A stretch of DNA of 20,244 nt from an uncultured Pirellulaceae bacterium (GCA_934255105.1 CAKQNH010000007.1:1-20244), one strand, 5' to 3'. Positions 1-7,710 are shown, counted from the first letter of the stretch. Notes: generated from the letters alone by a model not told the origin. A program made the numbers and translations.

Positions 1-154
1 CCTCGGCCACCAGCGAATCCAAATCGCGGCGAATCGTCGACTCGCTGACCTCCAGCTCCGAACGCAAATCGGGGATGGAAACGAAGCCCTGGCTGCGAAT
101 CAACTCCCGCAGCTTGGCTCGCCGTTCATCTGCACTTGCGCTACCGCTGCTCAA
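1..154 (-). CDS. DeoR-family transcriptional regulator, N-terminal fragment
   Basis: Only the first 51 codons lie in the window; the rest continues beyond the left edge. The translation contains the DeoR-type winged helix-turn-helix pattern: ERRAKLRELIRSQGFVSIPD, then LRSELEVSESTIRRDLDSL. The IRRDLDSL stretch is the recognition-helix hallmark of this family, whose members usually repress sugar or polyol catabolic genes and respond to a phosphorylated intermediate. The only workable start is TTG at 154-152, because an in-frame TGA (163-161) lies three codons upstream and no ATG or GTG occurs in the visible frame. The effector domain is not visible, so the target pathway cannot be named. GlpR is a DeoR-type regulator and glpD lies elsewhere in the window, but nothing here links them. 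Confidence 0.82.
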   Translation of the reverse strand, partial: MSSGSASADERRAKLRELIRSQGFVSIPDLRSELEVSESTIRRDLDSLVAE

Positions 155-206
155 ATTCGTTCATCCGCACAGGCTGTAAGATCGATTTCCGCCACGCAGT
201 GACTTA

Positions 207-234
207 ATACTACCACAAGAACGGCAGCTTTCAA
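207..234 (-). promoter_or_regulatory. Candidate sigma70-like promoter for the DeoR-type regulator
   Basis: Read on the minus strand, TTGAAA (234-229) is followed after 16 bases by TAGTAT (212-207). This gives a leader of about 45 bases before the TTG start at 154. The -35 matches TTGACA at five of six bases; the -10 matches TATAAT at four of six. No experimental support; a sequence match only. Confidence 0.35.
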
Positions 235-340
235 TCGCCAGCCTGCCACCTTTTTGATTAAACTGCGCAGACTGCCACGTTTTAAGCGAGCCAGACGGTC
301 GTCCAGGCGTCCTAGTGCTCCGTCCATCTTTAATATTGGG

Positions 341-543
341 GTAGAGCAGTAGAGCAGTTGTCCCAACTGCTTCGGAAGTAGAGCAGTTGTCCCAACTGCT
401 TCGGAAGTAGAGCAGTTGTCCCAACTGCTACAGAAAACGGCTGGGACAACCGTACTACAGAAAACGGTTGGCACAACCGTTCTATGGGGAAAGCGGTTGG
501 GACAAGCGTTCTACAGAAAGCTGTTGGGACAAGCGTTCTACAA
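341..543. repeat. Two-orientation cluster of 27-29-bp palindromic repeats
   Basis: Units at 349-377 and 378-406 are identical 29-mers, a third starts at 407, and a fragment (GTAGAGCA) sits at 341-348. Each carries the perfect inverted repeat GCAGTTG-TCC-CAACTGC. From about 430 to 543 four further, diverged units follow with cores such as ACGGTTGGCACAACCGT and GCGGTTGGGACAAGCGTTC. They end in GTACTAC, GTTCTAT or GTTCTAC, which is the reverse complement of the GTAGA opening of the first set. The cluster therefore switches orientation near 430. It lies in the 505-base gap between the DeoR-type gene and cls, where I see no convincing gene. Short ORFs across it are by-products of the repeats. Confidence 0.85.
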
Positions 544-578
544 TTAAGGCCGCGGTGGGCCGCCCCGTGAGCTGCCCC

Positions 579-592
579 GTTTTTGCAAAAAC
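579..592. repeat. Perfect 14-bp palindrome upstream of cls
   Basis: GTTTTTGCAAAAAC is a perfect palindrome 67 bases before the cls start codon. It could be an operator or part of a promoter (it contains TTGCAA), but no convincing -10 sits at the right distance. Twelve bases of it (CGTTTTTGCAAA, 578-589) recur at 4178-4189, upstream of the ABC ATPase gene. Confidence 0.4.
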
Positions 593-659
593 CATTACAC
601 TTTGCGTCTACCACCCTCTATTTGACGCTGCCCCAGCGCGAACTTTCCAAGCCCAAACC

Positions 660-2114
660 ATGAACGAGTTTTATACGAGCTATTGGCCCGTCGTGTTGGC
701 TGCCAGTGAGCGATTGGTAGCGATCACGGCAGCGCTGCATGCGCTACTCAAGAAACGCGAAACGAACTCGGTGATCGGCTGGGTAGGCTTGATCTGGTTG
801 ACCCCGCTGGTCGGATCACTGCTGTACTTCGGTTTTGGCATCAATCGCATCCAGCGCAAGGGGAACGCTCTGCAAGAGAAGTTGCAGTTGGCGATGTCAA
901 AAATCCGCGTTCTGGTCCCCGAGGATCTCGCCGCTAGCATCCAGGAGGCCAAGCAGCGCCACCCGCGGTTTGCCCAGTTGGTGGCTGCGGTGGGCACGCT
1001 GACGACTCGCCCGCTGTTGCCCGGCAACAAGTTTTCGCCGCTCGTCGATGGCGACGCGGCCTATCCCGCCATGTTGGCCGCAATCGAGCGCGCTCAATGC
1101 ACGGTGACGCTGGTCAGTTATATTTTCGACTTTGATGCGGTAGGCAGGAAGTTTGTCGACGCGTTGGCGGCGGCCGCCCAGCGAGGGGTTGAGGTGCGGG
1201 TATTGATCGACGACATAGGGGCCAGATACTCCAGGCCGACGGCGGTTCGTGAATTGCGTCGGCGAGGAGTGAACTGCCAAACGTTTCTATCGACTTGGTA
1301 TCCCATTTGGATCCCCTATGCCAACCTCCGCAACCACCGCAAGATCATGGTCGTCGATGGCCAGTGCGGCTTTACGGGAGGCATGAATATCCGCGCAGGT
1401 GGCATGCTTGAGAGCGACCATCCGCGGCCCGTGCAGGATCTGCACTTTCAAATTGAAGGCCCGGTGGTGACGCATCTCCAAGAAGCCTTCGCCACCGATT
1501 GGCTTTTCGCCACGGGCGAATTGCTAGAGGGCCCAGCCTGGTTCCCCGTCCCGGAGTTTCAAGGCGGTTCGCTGGCGCGTGGAATTACCGACGGGCCCGA
1601 TGAAGACTTCGAGCGACTGTTGATGACCATCCTGTCGGCCATCGCAGTTGCCAGCCACCGGATCGTCATCATTACGCCCTACTTCTTGCCCGACCCCAGT
1701 TTGATTCGCGCCCTGGGCACCGCAGTACTGCGTGGAGTCGACGTAAGAATCTTGCTGCCTCGCAAGAGCAACATCGCCATTATGAACTGGGCCGCCAGCC
1801 ACTTGCTCAAGCAGATTATCGCAGATGGCTGCCACGTGTTTATGACGGAGCCACCCTTTGATCACACCAAGCTGATTCTAGTGGACGAGGTCTGGGCGCT
1901 GGTAGGCTCCACCAATCTGGATCCACGCAGCCTGCGATTGAACTTCGAGTTCAATGTCGAGTGCTATGACCTAGAGCTAGCTCGTGAGCTGACCAACCTC
2001 GCCAATCAAAAGCTCAGCCGCGCCACCGAATTGACCGTCGCAGCGCTGCAACAACGCAACATTGCATGGCGGATTCGCGATGCCGTAGCGCGCTTGTTCA
2101 CGCCGTATTTGTAG
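660..2114 (+). CDS. cls: Cardiolipin synthase (phospholipase D superfamily)
   Basis: A membrane enzyme that joins two phosphatidylglycerol molecules, or transfers a phosphatidyl group, to make cardiolipin. The 484-residue product has the usual bacterial Cls layout. Two N-terminal hydrophobic stretches (about 10-30 and 38-60) anchor it, and two PLD domains follow. The HKD motifs are complete: H226-K228-D233 in NHRKIMVVDGQCGFTGG and H402-K404-D409 in FDHTKLILVDEVWALVGSTN. The length fits the family (about 480-510). I chose ATG 660. The frame stays open back to an ATG at 468, but that adds 64 residues translated from the palindromic repeats (GWDKRST repeated), and the hydrophobic N-terminus typical of Cls starts right after 660. 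No strong Shine-Dalgarno is present. It is convergent with the DUF1559 gene. Confidence 0.93.
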   Translation: MNEFYTSYWPVVLAASERLVAITAALHALLKKRETNSVIGWVGLIWLTPLVGSLLYFGFGINRIQRKGNALQEKLQLAMSKIRVLVPEDLAASIQEAKQRHPRFAQLVAAVGTLTTRPLLPGNKFSPLVDGDAAYPAMLAAIERAQCTVTLVSYIFDFDAVGRKFVDALAAAAQRGVEVRVLIDDIGARYSRPTAVRELRRRGVNCQTFLSTWYPIWIPYANLRNHRKIMVVDGQCGFTGGMNIRAGGMLESDHPRPVQDLHFQIEGPVVTHLQEAFATDWLFATGELLEGPAWFPVPEFQGGSLARGITDGPDEDFERLLMTILSAIAVASHRIVIITPYFLPDPSLIRALGTAVLRGVDVRILLPRKSNIAIMNWAASHLLKQIIADGCHVFMTEPPFDHTKLILVDEVWALVGSTNLDPRSLRLNFEFNVECYDLELARELTNLANQKLSRATELTVAALQQRNIAWRIRDAVARLFTPYL

Positions 2115-2120
2115 CCTTGC

Positions 2121-2189
2121 TAAACCGCGTGCCCAGCGGGCCGCGCAGGTGCAGCACGCGGACGCGCGGGGCGATGCCCACGCAGTTTA
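2121..2189. terminator. Imperfect nested hairpin between convergent genes
   Basis: Outer arms TAAACCGCGTGCCC (2121-2134) and GGCATCGC-like/CACGCAGTTTA (to 2189) pair imperfectly; inner arms CCGCGC (2141-2146) and GCGCGG (2164-2169) pair perfectly. The structure fills the 81-base gap between the cls stop and the stop of the opposite gene, where a bidirectional terminator would be expected. There is no clear T tract, so intrinsic termination is uncertain. Confidence 0.35.
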
Positions 2190-2195
2190 ACGAAG

Positions 2196-3881
2196 CTAGA
2201 ACGCCGGGATGACTTCGCCGCCGCTGCGGGTGAACAGCGCGTTGAGCACTTCGGCGGCGATGCTCTGTGGTATTGTTCTAACCGACCCATCGCCAAACGC
2301 GGCTTGAGTAGTCCCGTTGGTGAACAGGTTCGCGCCAGGATTGTCCGTGTCGATTTGGTAGTCTTGCGGAGCGGTCCAGGGGACGGCCGCGCCGACCGCT
2401 GTCTCCAGAGCCAGAATGGTGTTGCTGGTCCCATCCGTAATGTCGCTTAATTTCGTAGGCTCTGTCTGCCTGAGCAACGATTCGTCACTCAGCGGAACTT
2501 GATAGACGGTATAGCCGGGGCGGGTGGGGCGGGAGGGATGCATAAAAACGCGAGGCATGCGTTCCAATAAGGCAATGTTGTGTTCGCTGTCCCAGGGTTC
2601 GTCCATATGGAACTCGTTATAGAGATTCGACTCCTCTAGGTATGGCAACAGGGCTACCCGCCAACTGAGCATCGGCTTGCCGTCGTTATCCAAGCCAGCG
2701 GCGGCCGGGAGAGCCCTATGGGCATCTGCAAAATTATGGAAGGCGAGTGCGATCTGCTTGAGGTTGTTGGAGGACTGCATGCGCCGCGCAGCTTCGCGAG
2801 CGGCTTGCACGGCCGGTAGCAATAGACCGGTCAGAGTTCCTATTACGGCTACACTTTGGAAGTTTTCTAAATTGAGTACGAGCCTGTTGCCAACGCGGAC
2901 TGGCATCAATTGACTAGGCATATCATCTTTGACGCGATCGACGTAGCTGCGCATGGCCGCTTCCGTCTGCGTTGGGCCGCTGAACTGCTGCTTTAATTGC
3001 GCCGAAAAAGTATCGCTGGCGAATTCGAGCGAGCGCTGCAAGGCGGCTTCGATCTTATCGGTATCTGCGGCGGTGGCACCCGCCATCACAATTTGCAACC
3101 TCTCTTCGCTAGAAAAGTTCGCCGCCAGGGCGACAAAGTCAGTGGACTCGATGATCGTTTCGACATCCTCAGCTAGCGAGCGGGGGAGCTCCCTCAGAGG
3201 CCGGTCAGCAAAGCCTGCAATGAGTGGCCGCAGCGTGTCAATGGAGACGATTGCCAATACATCCACCTCGGTTTTTATCTGTTGCAGCAGACTGGCTACT
3301 TTGCCGGGCTGCTGACGCGGAGCAACCATTTGCTTGACGAAAATTCGCGTACCAAAAATGACGGTCTGTGGACTGACTTGATGGTAGATCAACTCGGGTT
3401 GCGGCGAAGAAAGATAATCGAATTTACCCTCGCTCTGCAGACCGTTGCCATCGACCATCTGAGGATTCAATTTGTTGATATCGAAGGCTTCAGCCAATTG
3501 AACCACCGCACCGAATTGAGGGCCGGATATCCCAGGGAAACCGACGAGCACATCCAGGCGCTGGATTTTCAGTGGATCGATGCCCACGTGCTCCAGCCCT
3601 GCCGCAGTTGCAACTTCCAGTGGAGCCAGCTTCATGCGCTCACCAGCGGCGATGCGTTGCGGCCGAACGGTTATCGCAGCCAGCGCATCGTCGGGAGTCA
3701 GCTTTACTACGGTGTCGACAGAACTATCCAACTGTGGAGCTTGCGCATGCAAGGCTGGGCCACTGGTAACGAGTGAAGCAGCGGCTATCAAACAAGCCGG
3801 CAACCAAGCCGGCAGAGCGAGTCTTGAAAAGCGGGCGACCGGAAACCAAGAAAGTAGCGAACTGAAGCATGAGGCAGGCAT
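2196..3881 (-). CDS. Exported protein with internal DUF1559 domain
   Basis: A 561-residue protein of unknown function. Residues 1-46 look like a Sec signal peptide, with a hydrophobic run ending near GPALHAQ. About 300 residues without a family I recognise follow (starting near VVKLTPDDALAAITVRPQ). From about 343 comes a DUF1559 region: LLLPAVQAAREAARRMQ, then NNLKQIALAFHNF, the mid-domain WRVALLPYLEESNLYNEF and the late FGDGSVRTI motif. DUF1559 is strongly expanded in planctomycetes and normally follows a type IV prepilin-like N-terminus; here the helix is internal and lacks the GFTLVE cleavage site. The frame is open back to 4094, but ATG 3881 is preferred because the signal peptide begins just there and a -10-like TATGAT lies about 80 bases upstream. 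Confidence 0.82.
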   Translation of the reverse strand: MPASCFSSLLSWFPVARFSRLALPAWLPACLIAAASLVTSGPALHAQAPQLDSSVDTVVKLTPDDALAAITVRPQRIAAGERMKLAPLEVATAAGLEHVGIDPLKIQRLDVLVGFPGISGPQFGAVVQLAEAFDINKLNPQMVDGNGLQSEGKFDYLSSPQPELIYHQVSPQTVIFGTRIFVKQMVAPRQQPGKVASLLQQIKTEVDVLAIVSIDTLRPLIAGFADRPLRELPRSLAEDVETIIESTDFVALAANFSSEERLQIVMAGATAADTDKIEAALQRSLEFASDTFSAQLKQQFSGPTQTEAAMRSYVDRVKDDMPSQLMPVRVGNRLVLNLENFQSVAVIGTLTGLLLPAVQAAREAARRMQSSNNLKQIALAFHNFADAHRALPAAAGLDNDGKPMLSWRVALLPYLEESNLYNEFHMDEPWDSEHNIALLERMPRVFMHPSRPTRPGYTVYQVPLSDESLLRQTEPTKLSDITDGTSNTILALETAVGAAVPWTAPQDYQIDTDNPGANLFTNGTTQAAFGDGSVRTIPQSIAAEVLNALFTRSGGEVIPAF

Positions 3882-3959
3882 GGTCGATGTCCAGTGCAAC
3901 GGAGTTGGATGGGGCGATAAGTAGGGGCAACGCGGGAGCGAGCTCCGGAACCTCCGACT

Positions 3960-3965
3960 ATCATA
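3960..3965 (-). promoter_or_regulatory. Possible -10 element for the DUF1559 gene
   Basis: On the minus strand the bases read TATGAT, one change from TATAAT, about 78 bases before the ATG at 3881. No good -35 is seen at 16-18 bases. It supports a start at 3881 over upstream ATGs at 4037 or 4094, but only weakly. Confidence 0.25.
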
Positions 3966-4141
3966 CTGAAATCTGTCGCTGTTTTGGTACAGGCTGGCGG
4001 TTTTGAGACAAGAATTTTCGGGTCGAAGATCCAGCATCCGAGCTACAAAGCTATCGGTTTTAGCCGCGATAGTGGCGGCAGCATGTAGCCTCATGCGTTA
4101 GCATGGGGAGAGTGTTCTTCTTTATTAGATGTTGAGGTGTA

Positions 4142-4164
4142 AACGGGCTGGAGTGCCCGTTCTA
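4142..4164 (+). repeat. Solo palindromic element ending in GTTCTAC
   Basis: ACGGGC-TGGAGT-GCCCGT (4143-4160) is a perfect inverted repeat followed by TCTAC. It has the same form as the units at 430-543 (stem, short loop, stem, TTCTAC) with a different stem sequence. It lies in the 470-base divergent gap between the DUF1559 gene and the ABC ATPase gene. That gap otherwise holds the heptamer array, a weak -10-like TATACT at 4252-4257, and no gene I can support. Confidence 0.65.
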
Positions 4165-4293
4165 CGGAGGAAGGTGTCGTTTTTGCAAATTGACTAAGAA
4201 ATTAGTGAATTCAATTGGGCGCGGCGTGGCGCGACAAAACGCACGTTAGGCTATACTGATACCCCGACCGATGAAAGCACTTCGGCAGCGGCA

Positions 4294-4349
4294 CAATCGG
4301 CAATCATCAATCATCAATCATCAATCGGCAATCGGCAATCATCAATCGA
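4294..4349 (+). repeat. Heptamer array, eight CAATCNN units, abutting a start codon
   Basis: Eight contiguous 7-bp units run without a gap: CAATCGG, three CAATCAT, two CAATCGG, CAATCAT, CAATCGA. The next bases are CAATG, whose ATG (4352-4354) is the preferred start of the ABC ATPase. Because the unit length is not a multiple of three, a copy-number change would alter the frame of the upstream ATG at 4271 and the leader of the downstream starts. In-frame translation gives a low-complexity NHQS-type peptide, so the array is probably not coding. Confidence 0.85.
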
Positions 4350-4351
4350 CA

Positions 4352-5125
4352 ATGCAAGACACACCGACAAATGAAGTCACTTCCACAGCGGCAGGTAGTA
4401 TGGCAATTCTCGAAGTATGCGATGTTCACAAAAGCTACGGCTCTGGCGCGGGGCAAGTTGCCGCCCTGCGCGGTGTTTCGGCCAAGATTGAGAGCGGGGA
4501 GTTTGTGGCCATCATGGGCCCCTCTGGCTCTGGTAAAAGCACGCTGTTGACCATCCTGGGGGGGGTCGAATCTCCGAGTAGTGGCCGCGTGTTGGTGGAG
4601 GGAATCGATCTAGCGAAGATCAGCGAGGATGAGCGGACCATTTTGCGCCGCCGACGATTGGGGTTTATCTTCCAGTCGTTTAATCTGCTCCCCAATCTTT
4701 CTGCCGAGGAAAACGTCAGCTTGCCGCTGGAGCTCGACGGGCGGCGGACTGCGGAGGTAAAGGAGAGCACCATGCAAGCTCTCGAGTTGGTAGAGATGAC
4801 GCACCGCCGCACGCACTTGCCCTCTAAACTCTCCGGTGGCGAACAGCAGCGAGTGGCCGTCGCCCGCGCACTGGCCATTCAACCGGCTATCCTGCTGGCC
4901 GACGAGCCGACCGGGAACCTCGACTCGCGCCAGTCCGGCCGCATCTCTGACTTGTTGAGGCGTCTAGTAGCCGAACGCGGACAGACAATTGTGATGGTGA
5001 CCCACGACGCCAACGTTGCCAAAGTCGCCAAGCGGCTGATCACCATTCGCGATGGACTGATCGAACACGATGGTGAGGCCTTGGAGGTATTGTCGCGCAC
5101 CGCGCTGCTGGCTGCCAAGGAATAA
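4352..5125 (+). CDS. ABC transporter ATPase, LolD/MacB/YbbA type
   Basis: The cytoplasmic ATPase that drives the FtsX-type permease encoded next. Walker A is at about 56-64 (GPSGSGKST), the Q-loop lies in FIFQSFNLLPNLSAEENV, the signature LSGGEQQ is at 160-166, Walker B is ILLADEPTGNLD (D184, E185), and the H-loop is VMVTHD. The DEPTGNLD form and Q-loop context place it with the LolD/MacB/YbbA/FtsE group, whose members handle lipoproteins, lipids or peptides in the envelope. The substrate cannot be told. Possible starts are ATG 4271 (would translate the heptamer array), ATG 4352 (257 residues, no Shine-Dalgarno because the array abuts it) and ATG 4400 (weak AGG upstream, ahead of the conserved ILEVCDVHKSYG). 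I list 4352; 4400 is nearly as likely. It is followed after 31 bases by its permease. Confidence 0.92.
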   Translation: MQDTPTNEVTSTAAGSMAILEVCDVHKSYGSGAGQVAALRGVSAKIESGEFVAIMGPSGSGKSTLLTILGGVESPSSGRVLVEGIDLAKISEDERTILRRRRLGFIFQSFNLLPNLSAEENVSLPLELDGRRTAEVKESTMQALELVEMTHRRTHLPSKLSGGEQQRVAVARALAIQPAILLADEPTGNLDSRQSGRISDLLRRLVAERGQTIVMVTHDANVAKVAKRLITIRDGLIEHDGEALEVLSRTALLAAKE

Positions 5126-5152
5126 ATCCAAGGAATAACAGGTCAAGGAATA
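5116..5152 (+). promoter_or_regulatory. Three CAAGGAATA copies, the last acting as ribosome binding site
   Basis: CAAGGAATA occurs at 5116-5124 (containing the TAA stop of the ATPase gene), 5129-5137 and 5144-5152. The third copy puts AAGGA seven bases before the permease ATG at 5157, a good Shine-Dalgarno spacing. The short spacing supports co-transcription and perhaps reinitiation by ribosomes ending the ATPase. Confidence 0.55.
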
Positions 5153-5156
5153 GAGT

Positions 5157-7664
5157 ATGTCGCTAGGGAAATTCAGTTTGCGTGAGGTTCGCTCGCGGCC
5201 AACTCGGGTGGCGTTGACCTTCCTTAGTATCGCCATCGGTGTCGGTGCCGTGGTCGCGGTGCTGCTGGCTGCATCCACGTCCCGCAAGGCGCAGCGCGAA
5301 GTGCTGGCCGCCACCTCGGGTAAAGCCGACTTGGAGGTCGTCAGCGATGCGTCTAGCGGTTTCTCATATGACTTGCTGAAGACCATCCGCGACACCGCAG
5401 GAGTCGAACTGGCAGCACCATCGCTCAACCGCATCGCAGTGATCTTTGCGGGGGAGCGCAAAGCGCGAACACAGGTGTTCGGCATCGATCCGCGCATCGA
5501 TCAACAGGTCCGCGATTATCAATTGGTCGATGGCCGCATGCCGACCAAGTTGGATGAAGTTTTGCTGGACGACAGCTTTGCGCAATCGCTGGACGTCGTT
5601 CTGGACCAGCAATTGAAGGTCTTGGCCCGCGGTGGGTTGGAAGAATTCAAAGTGGTCGGGTTCGTACGCCCCACCGGTACGGCCATCGCGTTGGGGAGCG
5701 CGGTCTATTTAGTTCTCCCAGCGGCACAAAACGCGTTCAGGACTGGGGGAAACATCGATCAAATTCAGATTGTGGTTAAGCCGGATGCCGATATCGCAGA
5801 CGTCAAGCAGCGACTGGCGGAGGAGCTCCCTCGGGGAATTAGCGTGCGTCAGCCGCGGACTTCCAGCGACATGGCCCAAGAGACGATGTTTGCCACTGAA
5901 AACGGATTGCGGATGGCGATCGCGTTTGCGGTGCTGATCTCTATTTTCATTATCTACAACACGTTTGAAATGGCGGTTGGCGAGCGGCGTAGGCAGTTGG
6001 GGATCCTGCGCGCCATCGGGGCCACGCGCAGCCAAGTGATGTGGATGATCCTTAAAGAAGCGATTTGGATCAGCGTGTTCGCGTCGATTGCGGGCTGCTT
6101 CCTAGGGGTCTGGGGGGCCGGATTCCTAAATCAAGTGACCGAGCAGATCATGCGCGTGCGGTTGCCCGGTCCGACCATTACCCCCTTGCCTTTTGTAGTG
6201 GCCGTGGTCATGGGAATTGCCATTTCGCTACTGGGGGCGTTTGCTCCGGCGCGGCGAGCCAGCCAAGTGCAACCGCTGGAAGCGATGCGGGCGATGGAAT
6301 TGCAGCACAACGACGAAGTTATCCGCCGCGCCACACCGCTAGGGCTTGTGTTCATCCCACTTGGGTTCACATTGCTGTGGGTTACCACCGGCAACTGGCT
6401 GCCGCTGGGGACCGATATCGCTGCGGTAGTGATCATCCTGCTCGGTTGCGTGCTGTTGATTCCAGTCTTGATAACCAGCGTTGCCGGCTGGGTAGCCCAT
6501 GGGCTGAGCCTGTTTTTGGGCACCGAAGCTCGATTGGCACAGAAACAATTGACACGCCACATCGGCCGCACCACGCTGACCATCGGCGTATTGTTCATCG
6601 CCATCAGCACCAGCGCAGGCATGGCAGGCAATGTTCTGGATAACGTCTACAACATCACCAATTGGTATGCTCGCGCCTTTGTAGGCGACTTCTTTGTGCG
6701 GGCCAGCATGCCCGACTTGGCAACGGGAACTGCGGCTGACCTACCCGAGGATACTGGCCACGACCTTGCGCAGATCCCTGGCATCGCGTCGCTCGACCCG
6801 ATGCGTTTCGTCAGCGCGCAGTCGGAGGAGCAGTCGGTGCTACTAGTGGTCCGCAATTTTGTAGGCGGGCCTGACACGTTCTTCGATCTGGTCGATGGCA
6901 CGGGTGCCAGTGCCATAGCCGGCCTGCGCTCGGGCAAAGTGGTTATCGGCAGCGTGTTGGCCGAGCGGCTGTCGCTCTCCAAGGGAGACAAAATCCCATT
7001 GGAGACGGCCGACGGTACAGTTCAGCTTGAAATTGCAGCGACCACCAACGATTACATGGCTGGTGGATTGACCATTTACATGATGCGGGAAGAAGCAGCC
7101 AAATTGCTGGGGGTCACTGGCGTCGATGCTTATGTGGTGCAGGCCAAGCCAGGCAAACTGTCCGAAGTCGAGCAAGCGCTCCAGAAGTATTGCCAGTCCA
7201 GTGGTTTGCTGCTGCAGTCATACGCCGATGTGGTCAAGTACGTCGACGGTATGATCAACGGGGTGATCGCCAGCCTGTGGATGCTGCTGGGGCTAGGATG
7301 TGTCATTGCCACGATGGGACTAGTCAATACGTTGACCATGAACATTCTGGAGCAAACGCGCGAGATAGGCATGTTGCGCGTGGTGGCCATGACGCGTGGA
7401 CAAGTGCGGCGGATGATTTTCGCCCAGGCCACGTTGCTGGGTTTGATCGGTTTGATCCCCGGCGCAATTGCCGGGGTGTTCGTGGCCTACGCTATCGGAC
7501 TGTCCTCCCAAGCCGTGTTGGGACATGCGGTCACCTACCAATTTCGGCCCGGTTTGGTGCTGAGTTGCCTGTTCGTGGGTTTGGTGGTAGTCATGCTGTC
7601 GTCATTGATTCCGGCCGAGCGGGCCGCGCGTTTGCAATTATCTTCGGCACTGCATTATGAGTAG
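5157..7664 (+). CDS. FtsX-like ABC transporter permease, ten-helix type
   Basis: The inner-membrane partner of the preceding ATPase, 835 residues. It begins with a hydrophobic helix (about 17-40: TRVALTFLSIAIGVGAVVAV). A MacB-like periplasmic domain follows to about 245, then three helices of the first FtsX domain (about 250-375), with the conserved stretch GILRAIGATRSQV. Two or three central helices (about 395-500) lead to a second extracytoplasmic domain (about 510-690), and a second FtsX domain (about 695-830) carries GMLRVVAMTRGQV. This duplicated layout resembles YbbP-type permeases and differs from four-helix MacB or LolC/E. No membrane-fusion partner of the MacA type is encoded nearby, which argues against a tripartite drug pump. 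Likely role: moving lipids or lipid-linked molecules in the envelope (inference from family). Confidence 0.9.
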   Translation: MSLGKFSLREVRSRPTRVALTFLSIAIGVGAVVAVLLAASTSRKAQREVLAATSGKADLEVVSDASSGFSYDLLKTIRDTAGVELAAPSLNRIAVIFAGERKARTQVFGIDPRIDQQVRDYQLVDGRMPTKLDEVLLDDSFAQSLDVVLDQQLKVLARGGLEEFKVVGFVRPTGTAIALGSAVYLVLPAAQNAFRTGGNIDQIQIVVKPDADIADVKQRLAEELPRGISVRQPRTSSDMAQETMFATENGLRMAIAFAVLISIFIIYNTFEMAVGERRRQLGILRAIGATRSQVMWMILKEAIWISVFASIAGCFLGVWGAGFLNQVTEQIMRVRLPGPTITPLPFVVAVVMGIAISLLGAFAPARRASQVQPLEAMRAMELQHNDEVIRRATPLGLVFIPLGFTLLWVTTGNWLPLGTDIAAVVIILLGCVLLIPVLITSVAGWVAHGLSLFLGTEARLAQKQLTRHIGRTTLTIGVLFIAISTSAGMAGNVLDNVYNITNWYARAFVGDFFVRASMPDLATGTAADLPEDTGHDLAQIPGIASLDPMRFVSAQSEEQSVLLVVRNFVGGPDTFFDLVDGTGASAIAGLRSGKVVIGSVLAERLSLSKGDKIPLETADGTVQLEIAATTNDYMAGGLTIYMMREEAAKLLGVTGVDAYVVQAKPGKLSEVEQALQKYCQSSGLLLQSYADVVKYVDGMINGVIASLWMLLGLGCVIATMGLVNTLTMNILEQTREIGMLRVVAMTRGQVRRMIFAQATLLGLIGLIPGAIAGVFVAYAIGLSSQAVLGHAVTYQFRPGLVLSCLFVGLVVVMLSSLIPAERAARLQLSSALHYE

Positions 7665-7710
7665 TGCTGCGGCTCAACCAGTGCTGGGCACCGCTAACAA
7701 ATTGCCCAGT

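Noticed and set aside
151..327. 58-residue minus-strand ORF whose TGA overlaps the TTG start of the DeoR-type gene
   Set aside because: The overlap suggests coupling, but there is no binding site, no recognisable family, and a promoter-like pair (207-234) lies inside it.
341..543. CRISPR array
   Set aside because: Units are contiguous with no unique spacers, change orientation, and no cas gene is present.
468..659. 64-residue N-terminal extension of cls from ATG 468
   Set aside because: It translates the palindromic repeats (GWDKRST twice) and unstructured sequence; Cls proteins start with the membrane anchor found just after ATG 660.
3882..4094. 71-residue N-terminal extension of the DUF1559 protein
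   Set aside because: It precedes a clear signal peptide and is rich in Pro, Ser and Arg without a pattern; a -10-like element lies inside it.
4352..7664. MacAB-type tripartite drug pump
   Set aside because: No membrane-fusion protein or TolC-like gene is adjacent, and the permease has the ten-helix duplicated form, unlike MacB.
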